Notes: generated by a model from the sequence alone, not told the origin. A DNA stretch of 64,000 nt from Streptomyces katrae (GCF_002028425.1 NZ_CP020042.1:6919560-6983559), one strand, 5' to 3'; counted from the first letter of the stretch, positions 1 through 8,242 are shown. Numbers and translations are program-made.

Positions 1-168
1 GCCGTCCAGGGGATCAAGCGCGCGGTCGACGCCTACGCCGACGCCGCCCTGGCGCCGGCCCTCGACCGCGTCGCGATGACCGCCGCCCTCACCCTGACCT
101 CCGAGGACGCCCGCGAGGGCTACTCCGCCCAGGCCGCCCGCCGGCCCCCGCACTTCGGCGGTGTCTAG
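1..168 (+). CDS. enoyl-CoA hydratase/isomerase family protein, C-terminal end (partial)
   Basis: Only the last 55 residues are in the window, because the gene begins upstream. The frame is open from base 1 and ends in TAG at 166-168. The tail (LTSEDAREGY then RRPPHFGGV) is the usual end of crotonase-fold enoyl-CoA hydratases, where a helix carrying SEDAREG is followed by a KRPPxF motif. The family hydrates 2-enoyl-CoA in beta-oxidation, which suits the reductase and acyl-CoA dehydrogenases downstream. The stop codon lies inside the CTAG end of the MITE-like element at 165-328, so the original C-terminus may have been altered by the insertion. The exact substrate cannot be told from this fragment. 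Confidence 0.75.
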   Translation, partial: AVQGIKRAVDAYADAALAPALDRVAMTAALTLTSEDAREGYSAQAARRPPHFGGV

Positions 169-328
169 TGCTGTGACCGGAAAGGTTCACCGCCTCACGG
201 CGCCCGGCACGGCACCTCGCTGCGTTGTCGGACCGCGCAAGTACGTCCAGTACGAGCCGCGGCCCTCCGCCTTGCGATGCCCGCACCGGACACCGCGAAC
301 CGGCAAACCTTTCCGGCCACAGCACTAG
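165..328. mobile_element. MITE-like element with 23-bp terminal inverted repeats
   Basis: The left end 165-187 (CTAGTGCTGTGACCGGAAAGG plus TT) is matched by the reverse complement of 306-328 with one mismatch in 23. The element is 164 bp and has no credible coding content. CTAG at the two edges may be a palindromic target duplication or part of the repeat. From memory, similar short inverted-repeat elements recur in Streptomyces genomes, so it is probably a non-autonomous transposon moved by a transposase encoded elsewhere. Its ends supply TAG stop codons to both convergent neighbours, the hydratase on the plus strand and the SMI1 protein on the minus strand. Confidence 0.7.
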
Positions 329-957
329 GAGGCGGCCCCCGGTATGCGCAGGGCGCGGAAGCCCTCGTACTCGGCCCGCATCAGGTCGGCGAACGAGTCG
401 TGGCGCACGGGTCCGCAGCCGCTCCAGGCGGAGTACCGGTACGCCGCCCACTCGCCGTCGGCGCCGATGTCACCGGGGTCGAGGAGCAGCCAGGTCTGGT
501 CCCCCCAGAGGGAGATCTGGACGGCCCGGTTCCACCTCGCGCTCCCGTACTCCTCGTCCCCGTCCCCGTCCCCTTCTTCGTTTTCTGCCTCGTCTTCGTC
601 CTCCTCTTCGTCCTCCTCCTCGTCCTCCTCCTCGTCCAGGTCCTCCTGTTCCCACAGGGTGAGGTCCTGGTGGACGGAGGGCGTCATCTCCCGCAGCAGG
701 CCCACCTCTGCCGCCGACGCGAGCAGTTCCACGAACTCCCCGGCCCACCGCCACCCGTCGGTGACCTCCAGGAACGAGCGGTAGGAGGGGGGCAGCGGGG
801 CCCCGAGCCGGGCCTCGAGCGCGGCGATCCGCTCCGGCGGGGCCGGATCGAAGCCCAGCCGGCCGAGCGGCGGCTCCGAGGGGTCCTCGGCCTGCCGGGC
901 GGCGTCGCGCTCGGCGCTCCAGGTGCGCAGGAAGGGTTTCCAGTCGTGGATCTTCAT
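325..957 (-). CDS. SMI1/KNR4 family protein with a long acidic tract
   Basis: The 210-aa product starts at an ATG (MKIHDWKPFL). It carries the SMI1/KNR4 signature LPPSYRSFLEVTDGW at about residues 55-69 and the later WLLLDPG element. Family members in bacteria are often immunity proteins to polymorphic toxins or intracellular partner-binding proteins; no toxin gene is visible next to this one. Residues 104-136 are almost entirely Glu and Asp, an unusual insertion within the domain that is probably a flexible loop. The TAG stop at 327-325 lies in the end of the MITE-like element, so the C-terminus may have been changed by insertion. Function is not assigned beyond the family. Confidence 0.8.
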   Translation of the reverse strand: MKIHDWKPFLRTWSAERDAARQAEDPSEPPLGRLGFDPAPPERIAALEARLGAPLPPSYRSFLEVTDGWRWAGEFVELLASAAEVGLLREMTPSVHQDLTLWEQEDLDEEEDEEEDEEEDEDEAENEEGDGDGDEEYGSARWNRAVQISLWGDQTWLLLDPGDIGADGEWAAYRYSAWSGCGPVRHDSFADLMRAEYEGFRALRIPGAAS

Positions 958-1025
958 GCTCCCGATGCTGCCCCACGCCACTGACAACGCCCCGCGCAGG
1001 GGCCCGGGTCCGTCCCGCCGCCCGT

Positions 1026-1925
1026 TCACAGGGTGAAGGGGCCCCGCCCCAGCTGCTCGCGCACCGGTACCACCTCCGGCTGGACCAGGGACCGCCGTTG
1101 CCAGTTCGCCCCGTCGACCACCAGGGTGTGGCCGGTGATGAAGGCGGCGTAGGGGGAGGCCAGGAAGGTGGCCGCCCAGCCGAGTTCGCGCGGCGCCCCC
1201 ACCCTGAGCGCGGGCTGCAGGCCGTCCCGGCCCTGCGGCGCGGCCCGTTCCAGCCCGCCCCGGATGTCCCGGGTCATGTCGGTGTGCGGGAACAGCCCCG
1301 GCACGAGGCCGTTGATCCGGATCCCGTACGGGCCCCACTCCACGGCAAGGGTCTCGACCAGGTTCTTCACCCCGGCCTTCGCCGCGGCGCTGTGTGCGAA
1401 GCCGGGGCCACCGGTCCACGCGTACGAGGCGCCGATGCTGACGATCGCGCCGGGGGCGCCCGCGGCGAGGTGGCGCCGGCCGAACTCGCGGGTCATGAAC
1501 CAGGTGCCGGTGAGGGTGGTGTCCACCACCGCCCGCCAGGCGTTGGGGGAGAGGTCCTCGGCGGGGCAGGGGAAGTTGGCCGCGGCGTTGTTGACCAGGA
1601 CGTCCGGCGGCCCGAGCGCCGCCTCGGCCGCGTCGAAGACCTCCGCGACCCTTTCGGGGTCGCGGATGTCGCAGACGGCGGCCGCCGTCCGGCCCGCACC
1701 GGGTACCGCCGCAAGCTCCTCCCGGGCCGCCGCCAGCTGCTCGGCGCGGCGGCCGGCGATCACCACATCGGCGCCGAGCCGTGCGAACTCGGCGGCGATG
1801 GCCTTGCCCAGCCCGGTGCCGCCGCCCGTCACGAGGACCACCCGCCCCCCGTACGTACCGGGGGGCAGGGCGCTCGCGCCGAGCGGCGGGGGCGCGGGCA
1901 GCCCGCGCCTGGTCTCGTCCGTCAT
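1026..1925 (-). CDS. SDR family oxidoreductase, 2,4-dienoyl-CoA reductase-like
   Basis: A 299-aa cytoplasmic short-chain dehydrogenase. The NADP(H)-binding motif TGGGTGLG is at residues 33-40 and the NNAA motif is at 112-115. The active site is not the classical YxxxK. Instead Tyr169 in SYAWTG precedes Lys183 in HSAAAKAG, which is the arrangement of 2,4-dienoyl-CoA reductases (mitochondrial DECR1 has YAETGSG then SASAKAG). The enzyme would reduce dienoyl-CoA intermediates of unsaturated fatty acid oxidation, in line with the hydratase and acyl-CoA dehydrogenases nearby. The ATG start follows an acidic N-terminal leader before the fold begins at about residue 27. The substrate is inferred. Confidence 0.85.
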   Translation of the reverse strand: MTDETRRGLPAPPPLGASALPPGTYGGRVVLVTGGGTGLGKAIAAEFARLGADVVIAGRRAEQLAAAREELAAVPGAGRTAAAVCDIRDPERVAEVFDAAEAALGPPDVLVNNAAANFPCPAEDLSPNAWRAVVDTTLTGTWFMTREFGRRHLAAGAPGAIVSIGASYAWTGGPGFAHSAAAKAGVKNLVETLAVEWGPYGIRINGLVPGLFPHTDMTRDIRGGLERAAPQGRDGLQPALRVGAPRELGWAATFLASPYAAFITGHTLVVDGANWQRRSLVQPEVVPVREQLGRGPFTL

Positions 1926-1978
1926 GGGGCATCGATAGCGCGTGGGCCCTCGGATGACCAGGCCCGCGCGGCCGCCGG

Positions 1979-3112
1979 CTACTCGGGCAGGTACGCCTGC
2001 TGCGCGGCGCAGGTCCAGATCACCGGCTTCAGCGTGCCGGCGGCGTTGACGGCCGCGCCGCCGACCCGGCCGTCGTCGGCGGCCGACGCGGCGGCGCCGG
2101 CCTGGTTCGCGGCGAGCCGGGGCAGCGCCAGCACGGGACCCGTGCCCGGCCACAGCTGCGCCTGGTCGGGGAGGGTCTGCTCGTCCGGGTGGAACCTGGC
2201 GGTGCCCACGCTCACGCCGGTCGTCGGGCTGATCGCCTCGAAGGTGCCGTAGGGGTGGGTCTTCAGCGTGCCGGGGAAGGAGGCGGGCCCGGTGTGGGGC
2301 GGCGTCCAGACCGCCGGCGTGTACCGGTACGCCATGCCGCTCCAGTCGTAGCCGACGATGCGGCCGCTCTCGTCGAGGTCCTGTACGTAGCTGTCGTGTC
2401 CGGTGGGGGCCAGGGCCTCGGCGGGTCCGCCGTCGGCGGGCCAGAGCACCGGGAAGGTCCCCTCGCGGTGCTCGCCGGTCTCCGGGACCTCGTAGTCCTC
2501 GCGGGCCATGCCGAGGACGTCGCCCTGGGTGTTGATGCCGGTGACCAGGTCGATCCTGGTGCCGGGGGCGGCGCCCGCGGGCACGGGCAGGTCGCGGACC
2601 TTCCGACCGTCCTTCCACACCACGCCCGCACCGCTCCGGTTGCGCGAGACGACGTACCCGGCGTCGTTGACGTCGGCGTCGTCGGACTGGAAGTCGCTCC
2701 CGGGCAGCCGGGTGACCGCGGCGTCGCCGGCCCGGAAGGTGAAGAGGTAGCCCTCGGCGCCGTAGACGGCGCCCACCATCAGCCCGCCCTGGTTCACGGC
2801 GAGCACCGCACCCGAGAGGGCGGCGTCGGGCATAGGGACCTTGTGGAGCCGGGTGCCGGTCCAGTAGACCGGCTTGCCGCCGGAGCGGCCGACGGAGAGG
2901 TTGCCGGCGCCGAGGCCGAGGACCATCTCGGTCTGCCGGTTGCCCACCTGGTAGCCGCCGGACCCGATCGAGCCGAGGACCTGGATCCGGGGCGTGCAGG
3001 CGGGAGCCGCGGCGGCGGGTCCGGCGGCGGTGACGAGTCCCGCCAGGACGAGGGCGGCGGTCGCCGCCGCGGCGGTGCGGCGGGTGCCTGTGCTGGTGCG
3101 TGTGCCGGCCAT
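1979..3112 (-). CDS. secreted HAF-repeat/beta-propeller-like protein
   Basis: A 377-aa exported protein. The N-terminus has an Arg-rich n-region (TGTRRTAAAA), an Ala/Leu core and an AAAAPA cleavage region near residue 36. The mature part contains repeated short units of the type D-x-N-x-x-G-x-x-V-G (VNQGGLMVGA, VNDAGYVVSR, INTQGDVLGM, LDESGRIVGY) with intervening W-containing strands. These resemble the HAF repeats of bacterial extracellular proteins and suggest a beta-propeller. No catalytic motif is visible and the role is unknown. It is convergent with nothing and sits alone, about 50 bp upstream (in transcription terms) of the SDR gene. Confidence 0.65.
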   Translation of the reverse strand: MAGTRTSTGTRRTAAAATAALVLAGLVTAAGPAAAAPACTPRIQVLGSIGSGGYQVGNRQTEMVLGLGAGNLSVGRSGGKPVYWTGTRLHKVPMPDAALSGAVLAVNQGGLMVGAVYGAEGYLFTFRAGDAAVTRLPGSDFQSDDADVNDAGYVVSRNRSGAGVVWKDGRKVRDLPVPAGAAPGTRIDLVTGINTQGDVLGMAREDYEVPETGEHREGTFPVLWPADGGPAEALAPTGHDSYVQDLDESGRIVGYDWSGMAYRYTPAVWTPPHTGPASFPGTLKTHPYGTFEAISPTTGVSVGTARFHPDEQTLPDQAQLWPGTGPVLALPRLAANQAGAAASAADDGRVGGAAVNAAGTLKPVIWTCAAQQAYLPE

Positions 3113-3296
3113 CGTTGTCTTCCCCCGGTGTGCCGATGCGTCATATGCCCCTTGAATGGGGCCTGTTGATGCTATCTCCCGGGACTCCCGTTCACTCGTG
3201 GTTCGTGCGTTCGATGAGCGGAACGGTCTTCCGGTCCCGGCGGGGGCGGGCCCACCCGCCCGGTCCGCCCCGCCCGCCGAGGGTTCCCAAGGTGTC

Positions 3297-3308
3297 AAGC
3301 GACCGCTT
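3297..3308. promoter_or_regulatory. putative TetR-type operator upstream of the acyl-CoA dehydrogenase operon
   Basis: The perfect palindrome AAGCG-AC-CGCTT lies 47 bp upstream of the quinone oxidoreductase start. TetR-family regulators of fatty acid and acyl-CoA dehydrogenase operons in actinobacteria often use AAGC/GCTT half-sites, so this is a plausible operator for the three-gene operon. No regulator gene is adjacent, and the assignment is inference. Confidence 0.35.
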
Positions 3309-3354
3309 AGTATGCCGCCGAGCGTGGTTCCTCGACGGCGGCTGGAGGCCCCGG

Positions 3355-4341
3355 ATGCAGGCATGGCGAGTACACACGACCGGCGAACCCCGCGAGGCCA
3401 TGCGCCTCGAGGAGGTCCCCGACCCGGTACCCGGCGAGGGCGAGGTCAGACTCAGGGTGCTCGCCGCCAACGTCAACTTCCCCGACGCCCTCCTCGCCCG
3501 GGGCCAGTACCAGATCCGGCCCCCGCTGCCCTTCACCCCCGGCGTCGAGGTGTGCGGCGAGACCGAGGACGGCCGGCGGGTCCTCGCCAACCCGAGCCTG
3601 CCCCACGGCGGGTTCGCCGAATACGTCACCGCCCCCGCGCGCGCCCTGCTCCCCGCCCCCGGCTCCCTCGACGACGCCGAGGCCGCCGCCCTGCACATCG
3701 GCTACCAGACCGGCTGGTTCGGCCTGCACCGCAGGGCCCGCATCCGGAGCGGCGAGACCCTCCTCGTGCACGCCGCCGCCGGCGGGGTCGGCAGCGCCGC
3801 CGTCCAGCTCGGCAAGGCCGCCGGGGCCACCGTCATCGGGGTCGTCGGCGGCAAGGCCAAGGCCCGCACCGCCGAGGAGCTCGGCTGCGACCTGGTCCTC
3901 GACCGCACGGGCGAGGAAGCCGCCGGGATCGCGGCCCGGGTCAAGGAGTTCACCGGCGGACGCGGCGCGGACGTCGTCTACGACCCCGTCGGCGGCGACG
4001 CCTACGCCGCCTCCGCCAAGTGCGTGGCCTTCGAGGGCCGCATCGTGGTCGTCGGCTTCGCCGGCGGCAGCGTCCCCGCCCCCGCCCTCAACCACGCCCT
4101 GGTGAAGAACTACGCCATCCTCGGCCTGCACTGGGGGCTGTACGCGGCCAAGGACCCCGCCGCCGTCCTCGCCTGCCACACCGAACTCACCCGCCTCGCC
4201 GACCAGGGCGCGATCAAACCCCTGGTCAGCGAACGGATCCCGCTCGCCGGGGCCGCCGACGCCGTGCAGCGCGTCGCCGACGGCACCACCACCGGCCGGC
4301 TGGTCGTCGTACCGTCCCTCCCGGACGGCGGCGCCCGATGA
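3355..4341 (+). CDS. NADPH:quinone oxidoreductase family protein (zinc-independent MDR)
   Basis: A 328-aa medium-chain dehydrogenase/reductase. The N-terminal GroES-like fold runs to about residue 120, with NVNFPDALL typical of quinone oxidoreductases. The nucleotide-binding AAGGVGSAAV is at 141-150. Zinc-binding cysteines of alcohol dehydrogenases are absent, so it is of the quinone oxidoreductase class that uses NADPH. The ATG at 3355 is chosen because family homology (MQAWRV) begins there, although the frame is open further upstream. It is first in an operon with two acyl-CoA dehydrogenases, overlapping the next gene by ATGA. In such operons it may recycle an electron acceptor or act on an acyl-CoA thioester; this is inference. 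Confidence 0.88.
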   Translation: MQAWRVHTTGEPREAMRLEEVPDPVPGEGEVRLRVLAANVNFPDALLARGQYQIRPPLPFTPGVEVCGETEDGRRVLANPSLPHGGFAEYVTAPARALLPAPGSLDDAEAAALHIGYQTGWFGLHRRARIRSGETLLVHAAAGGVGSAAVQLGKAAGATVIGVVGGKAKARTAEELGCDLVLDRTGEEAAGIAARVKEFTGGRGADVVYDPVGGDAYAASAKCVAFEGRIVVVGFAGGSVPAPALNHALVKNYAILGLHWGLYAAKDPAAVLACHTELTRLADQGAIKPLVSERIPLAGAADAVQRVADGTTTGRLVVVPSLPDGGAR

Positions 4342-5528
4342 CCCTCGACGCCGCGGACCTGCTCGCCCGCACCCGGGACCTGCTCGCCGCCCACCCGCCC
4401 GGCGCCACCGCCCCCGCCGACTTCCTGCGCGCCCGCTTCGACGCCGGACTCGCCTGGGTCCACTACCCCCAGGGCCTCGGCGGGCTCGGCGCGCCCCGCA
4501 CCCTCCAGGCCGTCGTCGACGGCGAACTGGAGGCCGCCGGAGCCCCCGACAACGACCCGCGCCGGATCGGCATCGGCCTGGGCATGGCCGCGCCCACGAT
4601 CCTCGCCTACGGCACCGAGGAGCAGAAGCACCGCTTCCTGCGCCCCCTGTGGCTGGGGGAGGAGGTCTGGTGCCAGCTCTTCAGCGAACCCGGGGCGGGC
4701 TCCGACCTCGCCGCCCTCGGCACCCGCGCCGTCCTCGACGAGGAGGCGGGGGAATGGGTGGTCGACGGCCAGAAGGTATGGACCTCCAGCGCCCACACCG
4801 CCCGCTGGGCCATCCTGATCGCCCGCACCGACCCCACCGTCCCCAAACACCGGGGCATCACCTACTTCCTGTGCGACATGCACGCCCCCGGCGTCGAGGT
4901 CCGCCCGCTGCGCCAGATCACCGGGGAGGCCGAGTTCAACGAGGTCTTCCTCACCGGCGTCCGCATCCCCGACGCCCACCGCCTCGGCGCCGTCGGCGAG
5001 GGCTGGGCCGTCGCCCGCACCACCCTGATGAACGAACGCGTCTCCATCGGCGGCATGCGCCTCCCGCGCGAGGGCGGCATGATCGCCCCCGTCGCCGCGG
5101 CCTGGCGCGAACGCCCAGGCCTGCGCACCCACGCCCTCCACCAGCGGCTGCTCGGACTGTGGGTGGAGGCCGAGGTGGCCCGCCTCACCGGCGAACGGCT
5201 GCGCCAGCAGCTCGCCGCCGGCCAGCCGGGCCCGGAGGGCAGCGGGATGAAGCTCACCTTCGCCCGCCTCAACCAGGAGATCAGCGGCCTGGAGGTGGAA
5301 CTCCTCGGGGAGGAGGGCCTGGTGTACGAGGACTGGACGATGCGCCGCCCCGAGACCGTCGACTTCACCGGCCGCGACGCCGGATACCGCTACCTGCGCG
5401 CCAAGGGCAACAGCATCGAGGGCGGCACCAGCGAGATCCTTCTCAACATCGTCGCCGAACGCGTCCTCGGACTGCCCGCCGAACCGCGCGACGACAAGGA
5501 CACCCCCTGGAAGGACCTCGCCCGATGA
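4338..5528 (+). CDS. acyl-CoA dehydrogenase family protein (FadE-type, longer subunit)
   Basis: A 396-aa flavoenzyme that would desaturate acyl-CoA at the alpha-beta position. The FAD-binding region has FSEPGAGSDLA, then WVVDGQKVWTSSA, the linker NEVFLTGVRIPD and the C-terminal NSIEGGTSEI motif. It lacks the full N-terminal helical extension of large FadE proteins. It overlaps its upstream and downstream neighbours by ATGA. Tandem dissimilar FadE genes in actinobacteria frequently encode alpha2beta2 heterotetramers acting on bulky acyl-CoA such as steroid side chains, so this and the next gene may form one enzyme. The heteromer and the substrate are inferred. Confidence 0.9.
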   Translation: MTLDAADLLARTRDLLAAHPPGATAPADFLRARFDAGLAWVHYPQGLGGLGAPRTLQAVVDGELEAAGAPDNDPRRIGIGLGMAAPTILAYGTEEQKHRFLRPLWLGEEVWCQLFSEPGAGSDLAALGTRAVLDEEAGEWVVDGQKVWTSSAHTARWAILIARTDPTVPKHRGITYFLCDMHAPGVEVRPLRQITGEAEFNEVFLTGVRIPDAHRLGAVGEGWAVARTTLMNERVSIGGMRLPREGGMIAPVAAAWRERPGLRTHALHQRLLGLWVEAEVARLTGERLRQQLAAGQPGPEGSGMKLTFARLNQEISGLEVELLGEEGLVYEDWTMRRPETVDFTGRDAGYRYLRAKGNSIEGGTSEILLNIVAERVLGLPAEPRDDKDTPWKDLAR

Positions 5529-6673
5529 CCGCACTCCCGCCGCGGCCGGGCCACCCGGCCCCCCGCGCACCCATCGACCTGCTCTACTCCGGCACCGAGG
5601 ACGAACTCCGCGCGGCCGTACGCTCCCTGCTCGCCGACTGCTGCGAGCCCGCCGCGGTCCTGGCCCGCGCGGAGACCGGCCGCCCCCACGACCCGCAGCT
5701 GTGGCACACCCTGGCCGCCGGGATCGGCGCCGCCGGACTGCTCGTCCCCGAGAAGCTGGGCGGGGCGGGCGCCGGACACCGTGAGGCCGCCGTGGTCCTG
5801 GAGGAGCTGGGCCGGGCCGTGGCGCCCGTCCCGTACCTGACCGGCTCCGTCCTCGCCACGGAGATCCTGCTCGCCTGTGCCTGCGACGGCCCCGAAGCGG
5901 CGGACCTGGTACGGGAGCTCGCGGTCGGGCGCCTCGTCTGCGTCCCCGCCCTGCCCCTGACCCTGGCCCCCGGCGCACCCCTGCCGGCGCCGCTGCACGA
6001 TGCCGGGGGCGGGGTGCTCAGCGGCACCGTCACCTCGGTCGCCGACGCCGTGGCCGCCGACGTCCTGCTGGTCCTCGCCGACACCGGGCTGCACGCGGTC
6101 CCCGCCGACCGCGCGGTCCTGCACCCGGTGGTCCCGCTCGACCTGACCCGCCCGCTGGCCACCGTCACCCTGGAGGCCGCCGCCGGAACCCGCCTCGCCG
6201 ACCCCGCCACCGCGCGGGCGGCCGTCGCCGGGGCCCTGCTGTCCGGGGCGGGTCTGCTCGCCTCGGAGCAGCTCGGGCTCGCCGAGTGGTGCCTCACCGA
6301 GACCGTCGCGTACCTGCGCGGCCGCCACCAGTTCAACCGCCCCGTCGGCTCCTTCCAGGCCCTCAAGCACCGCCTGGCCCAGCTGTGGCTGGACGTGGCC
6401 TCCGCCCGCGCGGCCGCCCGCGCCGCCGCCGACGCCCTCGCCACGGCCGCCCCCGACGCCCCGCTCACGGTGGCCGTCGCCCAGGCCCACTGCTCCGGGG
6501 TCGCGGTCCGCGCGGCCGAGGAGTGCGTGCAGTTGCACGGGGGCATCGGCATGACCTGGGAACACCCCGCCCACCTCTACCTCAAACGGGCCAAGGCCGA
6601 CTCCCTGGCCCTTGGCACCGCAGGCCACCACCGGGGCCTGGTGGCCGACTTCGCCGAGCTCCCGGCTCCGTAG
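5525..6673 (+). CDS. acyl-CoA dehydrogenase family protein (second, partner subunit)
   Basis: A 382-aa acyl-CoA dehydrogenase homologue beginning at the ATG of an ATGA overlap. The C-terminal helical domain is clear: YLRGRHQFNRPVGSFQALKH, then QLHGGIGMTWEHPAHLYLKR, where the Glu of TWEHP matches the catalytic-base region of this FadE subgroup. The middle beta-domain is degenerate and lacks the FSEPGAGSD motif present in its partner, as expected for the second subunit of a heteromeric FadE pair. It ends the operon; the next 183 bp are non-coding and carry a Streptomyces-type extragenic repeat. Substrate is unknown. Confidence 0.88.
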   Translation: MTALPPRPGHPAPRAPIDLLYSGTEDELRAAVRSLLADCCEPAAVLARAETGRPHDPQLWHTLAAGIGAAGLLVPEKLGGAGAGHREAAVVLEELGRAVAPVPYLTGSVLATEILLACACDGPEAADLVRELAVGRLVCVPALPLTLAPGAPLPAPLHDAGGGVLSGTVTSVADAVAADVLLVLADTGLHAVPADRAVLHPVVPLDLTRPLATVTLEAAAGTRLADPATARAAVAGALLSGAGLLASEQLGLAEWCLTETVAYLRGRHQFNRPVGSFQALKHRLAQLWLDVASARAAARAAADALATAAPDAPLTVAVAQAHCSGVAVRAAEECVQLHGGIGMTWEHPAHLYLKRAKADSLALGTAGHHRGLVADFAELPAP

Positions 6674-6680
6674 CCGAAGG

Positions 6681-6764
6681 GGTCGTCCAGCCCGCGCGGC
6701 GTTTGAGCGCAACGGGGGCCGGGGCGGAGCCCCGGAGAACGGGTGAAGGGCGGGTCGGGGACCA
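6681..6764. repeat. Streptomyces extragenic GC-rich repeat with hairpin
   Basis: The gap after the acyl-CoA dehydrogenase operon has the word order GTCCAGCCCGCG, GCGTTTGAG, GGGGCCGGGGCGGAGCCCC and GGGTGAAGGGCGGGTCGGGGA. I recognise this arrangement as a common non-coding repeat between Streptomyces genes. The GGGGC-GGA-GCCCC core folds into a hairpin that may stop transcription. Recognition is from memory, not a search. Confidence 0.5.
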
Positions 6765-6856
6765 TGCCCCGCGCAGCGGAACCGTCCGCACAGGTGACCT
6801 CCCCCCGCCACTTCGCGTTAGACCCTCGTACGCGGACCACCGAGCGAGGGAGACCC

Positions 6857-7225
6857 ATGCACGCCAGCGCCAGCGCCACCCGCACCCGCCGCGCCTTCCT
6901 CCGTTCGGTGTTCGGCGCGGCCGCGCTCGCCGGCACCGCCGCCGCGCTGGCCCCCGTGCTGCGCGCCCGCCGCCCCCGGCAGACGCTCGGCCCCGCCCCG
7001 CTCACCGAGGAGACCTACCGGGGCCGGCACATCAGCGTCGACCCGGCCTCGGCGGCGGTCCGCATCGACGGCCGTCCCCTGCACGTGATGCGCCGGGCCG
7101 ACGGCAGCTACCTCAGCGCGGTCAACCACTTCCAGTCCTACGACACCCCCCTGGAAGCGGCCCGCGCCGCCGTCGACGAACTCGGCACCACCCAGCTGGC
7201 CTTGGCCGCCCCGCACCACGGCTGA
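6857..7225 (+). CDS. melC1: tyrosinase cofactor MelC1 (copper caddie), operon 1
   Basis: A 122-aa secreted chaperone that delivers copper to apo-tyrosinase and drives its Tat export. A twin-arginine signal (TRTRRAFLRSVFG) is followed by an Ala-rich core. The mature part has the MelC1 signatures YRGRHISV, VRIDGRPLHVMRRADGSYLSAVNHF and a terminal PHHG. The ATG follows GAGGGAGACCC. The gene lies 28 bp upstream of melC2. Unlike the second MelC1 in the window (26222-26617), it has no His-rich insertion between the YMGR-type motif and the VRIDGR strand. Confidence 0.92.
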   Translation: MHASASATRTRRAFLRSVFGAAALAGTAAALAPVLRARRPRQTLGPAPLTEETYRGRHISVDPASAAVRIDGRPLHVMRRADGSYLSAVNHFQSYDTPLEAARAAVDELGTTQLALAAPHHG

Positions 7226-7253
7226 CCGGCCGGGAACCAGGAGAACCCCCGCG

Positions 7254-8117
7254 GTGTACACCCGGCAGAACCAGAAGCACCTCACCAGCGCGCAGAAGAA
7301 GCGGTTCACGTCCGCGCTGCTGGAACTCAAGCGCAACGGCACCTACGACGAGTTCGTGCGCACCCACGGCACCTACTTCGTGCCCGACCGGGACACCAAG
7401 CGGCGGGTGGGGCACATGTCCCCGTCGTTCTTCCCCTGGCACCGCAGCTACCTGCTGGAGTTCGAGAAGCGGCTGAGGGCCGTGGATCCCCAGGTCTCCA
7501 TCCCGTACTGGGACTGGACCGCCGACTCCAGCCCCGTTTCCTCCCTGTGGGCCGAGGACTTCCTCGGCGGCACGGGCCGGGAGGGCGACCTCCAGGTGAT
7601 GACCGGCCCCTTCGCCCACCGGCACGGGAACTGGACGATCACCGAGGGGGTCAGCGAGGCCCCGTTCCTCACCCGCAACCTCGGCCGGCCGGGCAATCCC
7701 GTCTCCCTGCCGACGGCCGCCGAACTCCAGTGGGCGATCGACGACCCGGTCTACGACTCCTCGCCCTGGAACTCCACCACCGAAGGCGGGAGCTTCCGCA
7801 ACAAGCTGGAGGGCTGGGCCGCCCCGAAGAGCGAGCGCTGGCGCAACCACAACAAGGTCCACCAGTGGATCGGCGGCCACATGACGGGCGCGACCTCCCC
7901 GAACGACCCCGCGTTCTGGCTGCACCACGCCTTCATCGACCTGATCTGGGACCGCTGGCAGCAGCGCCACCCCGGCTCCGGCTACCTGCCGGCCGCCCCC
8001 CTGGAGCTCGGCGACCTCCAGCGCGGCCGGGTGATCTCCCTGGACGAGCCGATGCCCCCGTGGGACGTCACCCCGCGCGAGATGCTGGGCCACGGGGGCG
8101 TCTACCGCTACGAGTGA
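7254..8117 (+). CDS. melC2: tyrosinase MelC2, operon 1
   Basis: A 287-aa type-3 copper monooxygenase/diphenolase that makes melanin from tyrosine. Copper ligands are all present: CuA His38, His54 and His63 (FVRTH, RVGHM, FPWHR), and CuB His199, His203 and His225 (HNKVH and FWLHH). Numbering differs slightly from the second tyrosinase because of a longer loop at residues 176-197. It has no signal peptide of its own and would be exported with MelC1. The start is GTG (MYTRQNQ), with AGGAG ten bases upstream, and the N-terminus matches the MTVRKNQ start of the family. A strong hairpin terminator follows. Confidence 0.92.
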   Translation: MYTRQNQKHLTSAQKKRFTSALLELKRNGTYDEFVRTHGTYFVPDRDTKRRVGHMSPSFFPWHRSYLLEFEKRLRAVDPQVSIPYWDWTADSSPVSSLWAEDFLGGTGREGDLQVMTGPFAHRHGNWTITEGVSEAPFLTRNLGRPGNPVSLPTAAELQWAIDDPVYDSSPWNSTTEGGSFRNKLEGWAAPKSERWRNHNKVHQWIGGHMTGATSPNDPAFWLHHAFIDLIWDRWQQRHPGSGYLPAAPLELGDLQRGRVISLDEPMPPWDVTPREMLGHGGVYRYE

Positions 8118-8190
8118 CCGCGGCCCCTCGGGCTTCAGAGGTCTTCCCAGGCGTGAGGGGTCTTCGTCCGGAGAAAGGCCGCACGCGAAA

Positions 8191-8216
8191 AGGCCCCCGC
8201 CACAGGGCGGGGGCCT
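8191..8216. terminator. bidirectional hairpin terminator
   Basis: An 11-bp perfect stem AGGCCCCCGCC/GGCGGGGGCCT with a 4-base loop lies between the tyrosinase stop and the convergent chaplin gene. It is preceded by GAAAA, which gives a U-run on the minus-strand transcript. Confidence 0.75.
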
Positions 8217-8242
8217 CTCAGCCGGTCAGGCGGGGGAGGCGA

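Noticed and set aside
225..984. Overlapping plus-strand frames with Pro/Ser/Val-rich proteins
   Set aside because: They lie in the MITE-like element and on the strand opposite the acidic tract of the SMI1 gene; they have no homology or ribosome site.
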